Shown: positions 36,543 through 43,869 of the stretch, piece by piece
Numbering within the stretch: the first letter of the stretch is position 1
Layout: every line of letters begins with the position of its first letter
Source of the DNA: Fibrobacter sp.
Lineage (GTDB): Bacteria; Fibrobacterota; Fibrobacteria; Fibrobacterales; Fibrobacteraceae
Assembly (NCBI GenBank): GCA_024398835.1
Contig: JAKSIK010000019.1
Span: 1-45,253 of the forward strand
DNA length: 45,253 nucleotides
Direction: 5' to 3'
The notes under the pieces: generated by a model
Told to the model about the DNA's origin: nothing
The model's database searches: none
What the model saw: only the letters and a program-made list of their open reading frames with translations
Position numbers and translations under genes: made by a program

Positions 36543-37511
36543 ATGTTGAATAGGGATGCAAAAAATTTCCGGAGTTTCCGCGCCATACGTGCCACCATTG
36601 CCACGTTCATCTTTGCGACGCTGTTCCTAGCGGTTGCCCCATGCCTCGCCTTCGACATCCAAGTGAACGCCCATGTAGATAACGCCCAGGTCTTTGTGGG
36701 CGACATGTTCAACTACGAAATCTCCGTCACCGCACCCGAAAACGCCATCGTGGATCTCCCCAGCTTTGTAGGGAACCTAGGCAGCTTCGAAGTGAAGGAG
36801 ATGAAGAACGACCGCACCACCGAAGGCATGCCCAAAGGCAGCGCCAAATTCACATGGCAAGCCACCCTCAACACCTTCGTCAGCGGCGATTTCCTCATCG
36901 CCCCCCAAGAAATTCTAGCCGTCGTCGATAAAGACACCGTCCAAACAAAAACAGACCCTGTGGCCGTGAAAGTCTCCATGCGCACGACAGGTGAAGAGAC
37001 GGATATATTGGATGTGGAAGCTCCTCTGGCCGACCCCCGCCTTCCCATCTGGATTTACGTACTGCTCGCCATTCTAGGCGTAGCGCTCCTCGTGCTTCTC
37101 GGGTGGTTCCTTCATAAAAAGTTCCGCAAGCCGGGCGAAGTTCCGTTATTGCCACCGTATGAAGAAGCTGTCCTCGCCCTCACGGAACTGCGCCGCAAAA
37201 ACTACCTCGCCGCAGGCGAGCAGGGCGACTACTTCATGAACCTCGGATTCATCATCCGTCGCTACATTGAGCGCCGTTTTGAAGCCGACATTTTAGATGC
37301 CACTACAACAGAACTGAAGCAGCGCATGTCCCATGTGGCGGGCCTGACCCAGGCCTACAAGGAATCTGTCGTCACTCTGGCCGTAGAAACCGAGCCCGTA
37401 AAATTCGCGAAGATGAAGCTGGATGGCGAGCGCTGCCGCTTCTGGGACGAATGGGCCGACCGTCTTCTGGAAGATACAAAGCCCCGCCCTGAAGAAACCC
37501 AGAAGAAATAA
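36543..37511 (+). CDS. BatD-like / DUF4381-like membrane protein
   Basis: The 322-residue protein has a signal peptide ending near CLAFD, a periplasmic beta-sandwich (about 40-160, VDNAQVFVGDMFNYEISVTAPENAIVD in part), one membrane helix (about 172-192, WIYVLLAILGVALLVLLGWFL) and a cytoplasmic helical domain with EEAVLALTELRRKNY. This layout matches BatD and related proteins that accompany MoxR ATPases and von Willebrand factor proteins, but none of those is adjacent here. Start 36543 is preferred because of the promoter position. Family-level call only. Confidence 0.65.
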   Translation: MLNRDAKNFRSFRAIRATIATFIFATLFLAVAPCLAFDIQVNAHVDNAQVFVGDMFNYEISVTAPENAIVDLPSFVGNLGSFEVKEMKNDRTTEGMPKGSAKFTWQATLNTFVSGDFLIAPQEILAVVDKDTVQTKTDPVAVKVSMRTTGEETDILDVEAPLADPRLPIWIYVLLAILGVALLVLLGWFLHKKFRKPGEVPLLPPYEEAVLALTELRRKNYLAAGEQGDYFMNLGFIIRRYIERRFEADILDATTTELKQRMSHVAGLTQAYKESVVTLAVETEPVKFAKMKLDGERCRFWDEWADRLLEDTKPRPEETQKK

Positions 37512-37538
37512 AATTTTTCATATAAGCTGGAAATTTTT

Positions 37539-37578
37539 GTCCCCTTAAAACGTTTATAAGAATAAAGGGACTTTTTTT
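37539..37578 (+). terminator. Possible terminator with long loop
   Basis: GTCCC (37539-37543) pairs with GGGAC (37567-37571), followed by seven T residues. The loop is 23 nt, so the hairpin is weak, but the T-run and position after the gene fit. Confidence 0.45.
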
Positions 37579-37596
37579 ACTATATCCCCTTGACAG

Positions 37597-37616
37597 TGTA
37601 TCAAAAAGGAGATACA
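37597..37616 (+). promoter_or_regulatory. Palindromic operator over the toxin ribosome-binding site
   Basis: TGTATC (37597-37602) and GATACA (37611-37616) are perfect inverted arms around AAAAAGGA, part of the AAGGAG ribosome-binding site. TTGACA lies at 37590-37595. This is a likely binding site for the antitoxin and could also hide the ribosome-binding site as a hairpin. Confidence 0.5.
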
Positions 37617-37621
37617 TTTAT

Positions 37622-38005
37622 ATGAAGGAATATGTAGCGTATAAAGGCAATGCTTTTTGTATTGAATGGTATTATGATGTAAACGGCAATAGTGAAGCAT
37701 TAAGATTTTTCAACAAATTGAGTTGCTCTCAACAAAGAAAAATTCTGATGCTCTTTAAACGAATGGGCGATAACGGGAAAATCATGGATGCAACCAAATT
37801 CAGAAATGAAGGCGACAAAATCTATGCATTTAAACCAAAGCCTCACCGATTCCTATCATTCTTCTATTCAGGGCAGAAACTAATTGTCACAAATGCATTC
37901 ACAAAGAAGACAGAGAAATTACCAGAGAGCGAAAAAATACGAGCTCTCGCATACAAGGCAGATTATGAAAAGAGAAATGAGCAAGGCAGCTACTATGAAA
38001 AATAA
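37622..38005 (+). CDS. RelE/HigB-type toxin (phage Gp49-like)
   Basis: The 127-residue basic protein contains the pattern of the Gp49/HigB-like branch of the RelE superfamily: EALRFFNKLSCSQQRKILMLFKRMGDNG and KIYAFKPKPHRFLSFFYSGQKLIVTNAFTKKTEK, with ESEKIRALAYKADYE at the end. Such toxins are ribosome-dependent mRNA endonucleases. It has a good AAGGAG site, precedes and overlaps the antitoxin gene by 11 bases, the toxin-first order of higBA. AT-rich composition relative to neighbours suggests acquisition. Confidence 0.82.
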   Translation: MKEYVAYKGNAFCIEWYYDVNGNSEALRFFNKLSCSQQRKILMLFKRMGDNGKIMDATKFRNEGDKIYAFKPKPHRFLSFFYSGQKLIVTNAFTKKTEKLPESEKIRALAYKADYEKRNEQGSYYEK

Positions 38006-38309
38006 ATCAACATTTGACAGGGTGATGGAAAACCCGCGGCAACGCAAAAAATTCGAAAAGGAATATACCAACTTCCTGCTTTCTGAATTATTGCTAGAGG
38101 CGATGGAAGAACAAAAGATCAGCGTACGGAAATTGTCTTCACAATCAGGAATTTCCACATCTGTCATTCAAAACCTGCGAGCCATGCAGCCAGTAAATGT
38201 CACCCTGAAAACACTAAATGCCTTATTTTCTGCACTTGGCTATGAACTCGCTGCACGAAAAGGCGAGAAATTTTACAATCTTTCGCCTGAAATATTCTGT
38301 CACAAATAA
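37995..38309 (+). CDS. HigA-type antitoxin, XRE-family HTH
   Basis: The 104-residue product carries a helix-turn-helix at about 45-75 (ISVRKLSSQSGISTSVIQNLR, then VTLKTLNALFSALGYEL), typical of XRE-type antitoxins that neutralise RelE/HigB toxins and repress their operon. ATG 37995 lies inside the toxin's last codons, with AAGG upstream, so translation is coupled. The palindrome at 37597-37616 is the probable operator. Confidence 0.82.
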   Translation: MKNKSTFDRVMENPRQRKKFEKEYTNFLLSELLLEAMEEQKISVRKLSSQSGISTSVIQNLRAMQPVNVTLKTLNALFSALGYELAARKGEKFYNLSPEIFCHK

Positions 38310-38375
38310 AAAAACACCGGCATTAACCAATGTTCCTCAAAAATTAATTTATCCTAAATCCGCGCTGTATTATAC

Positions 38376-38404
38376 AAAAAACGCGAACTTTCCAGAAGTC
38401 CGCG
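38376..38404 (-). terminator. Strong terminator of the minus-strand lipoprotein gene
   Basis: On the minus strand CGCGGACTT (38404-38396) pairs with AAGTTCGCG (38390-38382) around a 5-nt loop, followed by TTTTTT. It lies 25 nt past the stop codon of the gene at 38429. Confidence 0.85.
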
Positions 38405-38428
38405 CCATTTTCTAAATGCAAATAAAAC

Positions 38429-38863
38429 TTATTTCTTCAAGCCAGCGGCTTCGAAGGTAGCCTTGTTGTCCTTGTTGGGGAGAGCCACTGCAGTAATCCA
38501 GTTGTATTCTGCAATACCGCCGGTAAGACCAACGCGGGCGCAGAGCTGATCGCGAGCCACATTGTAGGCTTCCAGCATCTGGACCTTTTCGGCATCGGGA
38601 GCCTGATCAATCTTGGTAGTCCAAACCACGCCAAGTTCCACAAGGCCTGCACTTGCCTTCACGTAGCGCTTGGCCTGTTCCAGCGTCACAACGGGCTGGG
38701 CAGGAGCAGTGAAAGGCTTCACCTCTACAATGGGAGAATTTTCCGGAGCCTGGACTGCTGCAGCTTGCTTTGCAGCGGCAGACTGTTCTTGCTGAACATC
38801 ACCGCAGGCAACAAAAAAAGAGGCTGCTGCCAAAAGTGAAATTACAAGACTTCTTTTTGACAT
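38429..38863 (-). CDS. Small putative lipoprotein
   Basis: The 144-residue product has a lipoprotein signal (FVAC, Cys20) followed by an Ala/Gln-rich tether and a helical domain (about 60-144) with VTLEQAKRYVKASAGLVELG and a conserved-looking ending. GAGG precedes the ATG. It is monocistronic, bounded by a terminator and the tRNA gene. No family recognised; periplasmic or outer-membrane location inferred. Confidence 0.7.
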   Translation of the reverse strand: MSKRSLVISLLAAASFFVACGDVQQEQSAAAKQAAAVQAPENSPIVEVKPFTAPAQPVVTLEQAKRYVKASAGLVELGVVWTTKIDQAPDAEKVQMLEAYNVARDQLCARVGLTGGIAEYNWITAVALPNKDNKATFEAAGLKK

Positions 38864-38887
38864 AATCGCCTCATTTCTAAAATTTAA

Positions 38888-38959
38888 TAGCGGTTCAGGG
38901 ATTTGAACCCCGGACCAATGGATTATGATTCCAGTGCTCTACCACTGAGCTAAACCGCC
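38888..38959 (-). tRNA. tRNA with anticodon CAU (Met or Ile2)
   Basis: The 72-nt cloverleaf is complete: acceptor GGCGGTT/AACCGCT, D-arm GCTC-AGTGGTA-GAGC, anticodon loop ATCATAA with CAU, and T-arm CGGGG-TTCAAAT-CCCTG. The CCA end is not encoded. Pair 1-72 is G-U and pair 27-43 is a C-U mismatch. CAU can be elongator Met or Ile2 (read after lysidine modification); the acceptor does not show the initiator C1-A72 mismatch. I cannot decide between Met and Ile2. Confidence 0.92.
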
Positions 38960-38970
38960 ATTCGCACCCA

Positions 38971-38998
38971 AATATAGCAACAGAGCCACATTTTTCAA
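38971..38998 (-). promoter_or_regulatory. Promoter of the tRNA gene
   Basis: On the minus strand TTGAAA (38998-38993), a 16-nt spacer and TATATT (38976-38971) precede the tRNA by 11 nt. Confidence 0.65.
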
Positions 38999-39002
38999 GG
39001 CA

Positions 39003-39749
39003 CTACTCAAAATAAACTTGAGTTTCGACGAAATTTTCGCCCCATTTGATGGTCTGCCAACCAGGGGCTGCGCTCTTCAGGTTAAAGTACGGAGTGTTAG
39101 GGTCTATCTGCATCTGGGAAGAAGGCGCCACATGCACCACTTGCCTACCCAGTTCAATCTCAAATTCGGAATGATAATGGCCACAGAAAATGTGAGTCAG
39201 GTTATCCAATCCTTCCAATACCTTTTGCACTTCCAGCATATTTTTCAGGTGGTAGCGCAAGTCCATAAAGCGGTGGTTGCAAAAACAAGGCGGATGGTGC
39301 AGGAATAGGAGAATCTCTCCCTTCACCTTCGGGGCTTCTTCCTTGAGCCATGCCAGCTGGTCCTGGGAGACTTCTCCGCAGGCGCTATCTAGGAAGAAGA
39401 TGGAGCGGTCAGCTATATCGTAGCGATAATAGCATTTGCCGTTATGCACCTTGCCTTTCAGAAAATCAAAATAAGGTTCCATGACCTCAATACGGTCGTG
39501 GTTCCCTGGAATGATGCAGTAGGGAATATCCAGCTTTGCCAAAAAATCAGCAACATACTTATAGGCGCCAGGTTCCGCATTTTCGTTTGCCAAATCTCCA
39601 GAAAGCACAAGCAGGTCCAAATCCTTCATGGATTCGGAGTTCATAGCTTTCATGAAATTGGCACGAACATCTATACCTTGCACGAGACTTTCATCTTCGC
39701 CAATGTGGATATCCGATATCTGCCCTATCTTCAAAACCTTACAAGCCAT
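39003..39749 (-). CDS. CpdA-like metallophosphoesterase
   Basis: The 248-residue cytoplasmic protein has all class III phosphodiesterase motifs: GQISDIHIG, LSGDLAN, IPGNHD, FLHHPP and CGHYHSEFE. These bind two metals, as in CpdA-type cyclic-nucleotide phosphodiesterases, though other phosphoesters are possible. The frame is open to ATG 39803, but that extension lies in a promoter-like AT-rich stretch; ATG 39749 fits the family N-terminus. TATATT on the minus strand precedes it by about 13 nt. Confidence 0.85.
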   Translation of the reverse strand: MACKVLKIGQISDIHIGEDESLVQGIDVRANFMKAMNSESMKDLDLLVLSGDLANENAEPGAYKYVADFLAKLDIPYCIIPGNHDRIEVMEPYFDFLKGKVHNGKCYYRYDIADRSIFFLDSACGEVSQDQLAWLKEEAPKVKGEILLFLHHPPCFCNHRFMDLRYHLKNMLEVQKVLEGLDNLTHIFCGHYHSEFEIELGRQVVHVAPSSQMQIDPNTPYFNLKSAAPGWQTIKWGENFVETQVYFE

Positions 39750-39839
39750 AAGTAGTCTTTCAAATATAATCCCAAAATGCTTAAAATTTTTAATTTCTCC
39801 CAAATTTCGCTGTAAATGTGACCCATATCAAATTCACAA

Positions 39840-40102
39840 ATTGTTGAAAATTCGGCATTTTCAATACCAGTTTGTGTTTTGGATGTGAGTTGATGTTGAA
39901 GTTTCTCTTTCAACATCTATCCACATTGAAAAAAGTGGAGAAATTTTAAGTTTTCAACAATTATAAACGAAACTTTCAATGGTATATCTTGTTGAACACC
40001 ATAAAGTTATGTTAAAACCGTCCAAAACTTATCCACTATTCACACCATTACTATCATTATCATTTTATATACATAAATAGATATTAATGATATGGGTGTG
40101 AA
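39840..40102. other. Candidate replication-origin region (AT-rich, DnaA-box-like)
   Basis: The 350-base gap between the phosphodiesterase and bactofilin genes holds two near-consensus DnaA boxes, CTATCCACA (39917-39925) and TTATCCACT (40029-40037). It has five GTTGAA/TTCAAC hexamers (39843, 39895, 39909, 39953, 39991), a 9-bp inverted repeat GATGTTGAA/TTCAACATC (39892-39917) and a very AT-rich stretch (40047-40090) enclosed by TTCACACC/GGTGTGAA (40039-40046, 40095-40102). It lies beside parAB. No gene is visible in it. Confidence 0.35.
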
Positions 40103-40465
40103 TTAAACCTTCTCCTTAGGTTGAACTGCAGTGGCAAGACCCATCTGGCAGTTGCCCTGGAAAATGGCACCTTCCTGAATGATGAGTTGCTTGGTCTTGA
40201 TGTTACCCACGAACTGGGAACTGCTTTCAAGAACCAGCTTTTCCTTGCATTCGATGTTGCCCTTGATAGAGCCGGCAATCACAGAGGAGAGAGTCTTGAT
40301 TTCACCTTCAATGCGGCCTGTGCGCTCGATGATGAGCTCACCTTCGATGTTGATGCTGCCGTTTACGGTACCAGCGACGCGGACATCGCTCTTGCCGATG
40401 ATGTCACCCTTGATAAGGACGCTGTTTCCAATCTGAGTTATTTCGTTTTCACCTTTTACTGGCAT
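40103..40465 (-). CDS. bacA: Bactofilin
   Basis: The 120-residue protein is a bactofilin: after a short tail, repeated beta-rungs (SVLIKGDIIGKSDVRVAGTVNGSINIEGELIIERTGRIEGEI in part) form the beta-helix that polymerises into cytoskeletal filaments. A Lys/Gln/Pro tail follows. AGAGGA precedes the ATG. It follows an M23 metallopeptidase gene by ten bases; bactofilin-M23 pairs are common and shape the cell or localise cell-wall growth. Confidence 0.92.
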   Translation of the reverse strand: MPVKGENEITQIGNSVLIKGDIIGKSDVRVAGTVNGSINIEGELIIERTGRIEGEIKTLSSVIAGSIKGNIECKEKLVLESSSQFVGNIKTKQLIIQEGAIFQGNCQMGLATAVQPKEKV

Positions 40466-40475
40466 GGTTTCCTCT

Positions 40476-41276
40476 TTAGTAGTTAAAAAATGTTTCCGGA
40501 TCTTCCGGTTTTCCGTTATGAGTGATGGAATAGTGGAGATGTGGCCCGGTAGTGCTACCAGTGCTTCCTACGCTTCCAATAATGTCGCCTTTATTCACAG
40601 TTTGATTTTTATGAGCCTGGATTGTGTTCATGTGTGAATAAGATGTCTTGTAGCCATTTTTATGGTCAATAACGACAGTATTTCCGAGATTGCCTTTTTT
40701 GCCGGCAAATTCCACTATGCCACTGCCTGCGGCAAAGACCGGATTCCCTGCCGGAGCAGCGATGTCCGTTCCGTCATGTCCGCCTTCTTCTGTAAACTTT
40801 TTACTTACAATTCCGACAGCCGGAATGATGCTGGGGATGTGCTCCAGCTTGATTTTCTCTTCCATAGGAATCCAGTGGTAGAGACCGTCGTAGTTGATTT
40901 CAATTTTTTCAGAAGGAGTATGGGCAAACTTGTTTTTATCGATGATGCTCTTGATGGTATTGGAGTCGTTCTCGATGAAAGTCTGGAAGATGTTCTGGAT
41001 TCTATCTTCCAAAACCCAGAGGGAATCCAGGCGGGAGAACATCTCCTCGTAGTTGTTGTCCTTCTTGATGAGCTGGGCGTTGGTCACCTTCATCTTTTCA
41101 TAGTTGGCGATGATGTGGTTCATCTTCGCCAGATTGAAAATGAAAAATCCGCTGACCAGGATGAAGACAACCAGGAACGCCTTCAGAACCACAAACCATC
41201 TCGTAGAGAAGCGATACTTTTTGATTTCGTTCGCTCCTTCCGGAATGATCTGTATGGTAAAGTACTTGGATTTCAC
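40476..41276 (-). CDS. M23 metallopeptidase, bactofilin partner
   Basis: The 266-residue protein has a cytoplasmic N-terminus, one membrane helix (about 29-48), a coiled-coil segment (about 52-115) and an intact M23 domain: HDGTD (His167, Asp171), YSH (His215) and GPHLHYS (His246, His248). It should cut peptidoglycan cross-bridges in the periplasm. The start is a GTG at 41276; no ATG suits. It lies ten bases after parB and ten before the bactofilin gene, so it belongs to the rsmG-parA-parB operon. The N-terminal helix region may contact bactofilin. Confidence 0.9.
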   Translation of the reverse strand: MKSKYFTIQIIPEGANEIKKYRFSTRWFVVLKAFLVVFILVSGFFIFNLAKMNHIIANYEKMKVTNAQLIKKDNNYEEMFSRLDSLWVLEDRIQNIFQTFIENDSNTIKSIIDKNKFAHTPSEKIEINYDGLYHWIPMEEKIKLEHIPSIIPAVGIVSKKFTEEGGHDGTDIAAPAGNPVFAAGSGIVEFAGKKGNLGNTVVIDHKNGYKTSYSHMNTIQAHKNQTVNKGDIIGSVGSTGSTTGPHLHYSITHNGKPEDPETFFNY

Positions 41277-41286
41277 GATTCTACCA

Positions 41287-42198
41287 TTAATGATTGTCGA
41301 GAAGTTCCTGGATGCGGGTCAGGTCATCCATGCTATAGTACTTGATGACGATGGTTCCCTCGGTCTGCTTTTCGTTGGCGGGATTCAGTGTGACCTTGGT
41401 CCCGAAGAATCCTTCCAGCTTGCTTTCGAAGTTCTTGAGGTCGGCGCTGAGAGCAGGCTTTTCCTTCTTTTCGGTGGCGGGCTTTGTGGCTGGCTCCGGA
41501 CTAGAAATGAGGGCTTCAATCTGGCGGACGTTCAGACCTTCGGCGATAATCTTCTTAGCGATGGCTTCAGGGTCCTTGATTTTGTCGCTGCAAAGAACAC
41601 GGGCGGCGCCACTGCTGAGTTTTCCATCCTGAATCCAGGACTTCACCGTCTCCGGCAGTTTCAGCAGGCGGAGGGCGTTGGTGATGGCGGAGCGGGACTT
41701 ACCAACAGTTTTGGCCAAATCATCGTGAGTGTAGTTGTGATTATCAATCAATTGTTGATAAGATTCAGCAATTTCTATCGGGTTCAGATCCACGCGCTGG
41801 ATGTTTTCGATGAGGGCCCATTCGCTCATGGTCCGGTCATCAAGAGCTTCGTAGACTTGAGCCTTGATGGTGGTCTTCCCTGCCAAACGAGTAGCACGGG
41901 TACGGCGTTCACCGCTGATAATCTGGTAACGGTCGCCTACTTTGCGTACGGCGATAGGCTGAATGAGGCCATGAATCTTGATGGTCTCAGCCAAATCCTG
42001 CAATTCCTCGTCGCTGAAAACTTTTCGCGGCTGGAACGGGTTCGGGTCCACCAGATTCAGGTCAATTTCAACAATCTTGTTTTCGTTATCATTACCGCTA
42101 GCTGCCGGAGCACCAGACTTCAGTTCATCCATATTGATATGGCTCTTCTGGAGCATGGCACTCAGGTTGCTGCCAAATGCAAAAGACTTCTTACCCAT
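41287..42198 (-). CDS. parB: Chromosome partitioning protein ParB
   Basis: The 303-residue protein binds parS and, with CTP, spreads on DNA near the origin. IDLNLVDPNPFQPRK, the CTP-binding GERRTRA (96-102), ENIQR (131-135) and the helix-turn-helix (DDLAKTVGKSRSAITNALRLL) are all present. A Pro/Ala/Lys linker precedes the C-terminal dimerisation domain. It lies four bases after parA. A parS-like site is at the operon head. Confidence 0.96.
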   Translation of the reverse strand: MGKKSFAFGSNLSAMLQKSHINMDELKSGAPAASGNDNENKIVEIDLNLVDPNPFQPRKVFSDEELQDLAETIKIHGLIQPIAVRKVGDRYQIISGERRTRATRLAGKTTIKAQVYEALDDRTMSEWALIENIQRVDLNPIEIAESYQQLIDNHNYTHDDLAKTVGKSRSAITNALRLLKLPETVKSWIQDGKLSSGAARVLCSDKIKDPEAIAKKIIAEGLNVRQIEALISSPEPATKPATEKKEKPALSADLKNFESKLEGFFGTKVTLNPANEKQTEGTIVIKYYSMDDLTRIQELLDNH

Positions 42199-42203
42199 AA
42201 AGA

Positions 42204-42989
42204 TTACTTATCCTTATTCAAAATTTCTTCGGCCAGCTTCATGTAGGCTTGTGCGCCGTTGCTGGTCACATCGTACAAAATCACCGGCTTGCCATGTGAA
42301 GGCGCCTCGCCCAGACGGGTGTTTCTCGGGATTTCCGTATTGAACACCGTGTCGGAGAGGTTCTCGCGAACTTCCTTGGCTACCTGCTGGCAGAGGCTCA
42401 GGCGCTTGTCCAGCATGGTGAGGAGTGTTCCCTCAATCTTTAGTCCCGCATTCAAATTCTTCTGGACTTCGCGGATGGTCTTGAAAAGTTCCGTCATACC
42501 CTGGAGGGCGTAGTATTCGCACTGCACCGGAATGAGGACGCTGGTGGCTGCAGTCAGCACGTTCAGCGTCAAGAGGTTCAGGCTTGGAGGTGCGTCGATG
42601 ATGATGAACTCGAAGGAGGACTTCAATGCATTGACGACTCGTTCCAGACGGCGCTCGCGGCTCATGGCGTTCACCAGCTCGATTTCCATGACGGCCAGAT
42701 CCGGGCCGGAGGTCATCACCTTGAGAAAGCTGAGGGGTGTGTCCAAAATGGCGGGCTGGAGATTTTCCAGCGTCATGTTGTCCGGATTGTCAGCCATGTT
42801 CAGGACTTCGTGGACGTCCACGTCCTGCATTTCGGTGAACCCGAGACCCTGGGAAGCGTTCCCCTGGGGGTCCATGTCGATGAGGAGAGTTTTCTTTTCC
42901 AGTGCGGCAAGGCTTGCGGCCAAGTTCACGGCTGTGGTAGTCTTACCTACACCACCTTTCTGGTTACAGATTGCAATGACTTTACTCAT
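42204..42989 (-). CDS. parA: Chromosome partitioning ATPase ParA (Soj)
   Basis: A 261-residue deviant-Walker ATPase that moves ParB-parS complexes. The P-loop KGGVGKTT (11-18) with the signature lysine Lys11, DMDPQGNASQGLG, and FIIIDAPPSLNLLTLN are typical. The start overlaps the rsmG stop by four bases (ATGA), with AGAGG before it. It is in the order rsmG-parA-parB seen near the origin of many bacteria. Confidence 0.96.
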   Translation of the reverse strand: MSKVIAICNQKGGVGKTTTAVNLAASLAALEKKTLLIDMDPQGNASQGLGFTEMQDVDVHEVLNMADNPDNMTLENLQPAILDTPLSFLKVMTSGPDLAVMEIELVNAMSRERRLERVVNALKSSFEFIIIDAPPSLNLLTLNVLTAATSVLIPVQCEYYALQGMTELFKTIREVQKNLNAGLKIEGTLLTMLDKRLSLCQQVAKEVRENLSDTVFNTEIPRNTRLGEAPSHGKPVILYDVTSNGAQAYMKLAEEILNKDK

Positions 42990-43732
42990 TCGTTACCTCT
43001 GGTGACAAAAGCGTAGAGTTGTTCTTCTTCTGGTAAATTGTACTTCTGAATGTGGATGGCAGGGTTCCCTTCCAATTCTTCCACATTATGGTAGCTTTTA
43101 AGAGTGGTGAAGATACCACCCTTCTTGAGGCCGACTTTTGCCCGTTCCCAGTCGTTTTCGAAAGTGGAAAGGGCGCGGCAGCTGATAAAATCCAAATTGG
43201 CGAGGCCGGCTGTTTCGAACCGCTTGCCTACCACCGTCAGGTTGTCCAGGTGGAGTTTTTCCTTGGCCATCTGCATGAACTTGACACGCATATTGCGGGG
43301 TTCAACTGCATAGAATTTCACATTCGGCATGGCGATGGCAAGGGGGAAAACCGGGCAGCCTGCGCCGGAACCCATATCCGCCCATGTTAATGCAGAATGC
43401 GGAATGCTGAATGCAGAATTAATGTCTGGCGATGAACTTTCTCCCGTGTCATTCTGAGCGCACAACGTGCGCGAAGAATCTAGCATTCCATTAATATATA
43501 TGAATGGGATGAGCGAGTCGGCGATGTGTCTGGACAAAAACTTCTCGGAATCCTTCGGGGAAATCAGGTTCCCGAATTCCTTGGTCTCCACCACCAGATC
43601 TGCATAACCATAAAGCTTGTCTAGGGTTTCCCTGGACAAGGTTACGTTGTTGGCTGCCAGAAACTGGTTCAGCAGCGTCTTTTGTTTTTCATCTAGCGAT
43701 GGTTTCATGGTTCCACGTGAAACATTTTGCAT
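42986..43732 (-). CDS. rsmG: 16S rRNA m7G527 methyltransferase RsmG with inserted repeat
   Basis: A 248-residue methyltransferase that modifies G527 of 16S rRNA. NLISPKDSEKFLSRHIADSL is the RsmG N-terminal pattern and WADMGSGAGCPVFPLAI (117-133) the S-adenosylmethionine motif. Between them residues about 84-116 (SSRTLCAQNDTGESS, then SPDINSAFSIPHSALT) are encoded by palindromic repeats and do not belong to the family. The start is either ATG 43732 or ATG 43708; a parS-like site lies exactly between them, so the shorter form would put parS upstream of the gene. It heads the parAB operon. Confidence 0.88.
   Translation of the reverse strand: MQNVSRGTMKPSLDEKQKTLLNQFLAANNVTLSRETLDKLYGYADLVVETKEFGNLISPKDSEKFLSRHIADSLIPFIYINGMLDSSRTLCAQNDTGESSSPDINSAFSIPHSALTWADMGSGAGCPVFPLAIAMPNVKFYAVEPRNMRVKFMQMAKEKLHLDNLTVVGKRFETAGLANLDFISCRALSTFENDWERAKVGLKKGGIFTTLKSYHNVEELEGNPAIHIQKYNLPEEEQLYAFVTRGNE
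43386..43488 (+). repeat. Composite palindromic repeat inside rsmG
   Basis: 43386-43433 is the GAATGC-rich unit ending in TCTGGCGATG, the same as in the metallophosphoesterase gene but antisense to rsmG. 43448-43485 is a palindrome, ATTCT-GA-GCGCAC-AAC-GTGCGC-GA-AGAAT, flanked by GTC and CTAGC. The whole block is in frame in rsmG. Confidence 0.8.
43709..43724. promoter_or_regulatory. parS-like ParB-binding site
   Basis: On the minus strand TGTTTCACGTGGAACC matches 14 of 16 positions of the common parS consensus TGTTTCACGTGAAACA. It lies at the start of rsmG, directly at the head of the operon encoding ParA and ParB. Confidence 0.75.
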
Positions 43733-43801
43733 AAAATGTAGAATTTCCTGGGATTAAAATAAACCTGGATAAGGTTGGCGCCTGCAATTAATTAAAAAAT
43801 C

Positions 43802-43810
43802 TGTGGATAA
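43802..43810 (-). promoter_or_regulatory. Perfect DnaA box upstream of rsmG
   Basis: TGTGGATAA is the complement of the DnaA-box consensus TTATCCACA. It is a single box, in the AT-rich gap upstream of rsmG. DnaA could regulate this operon, or the box could be part of a dispersed origin. Confidence 0.45.
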
Positions 43811-43869
43811 TATTTTAGTTTGCGTTGATAAAGTGTTGATTTTGAAATCTCAGGTGTTAAAGGTAAGGT

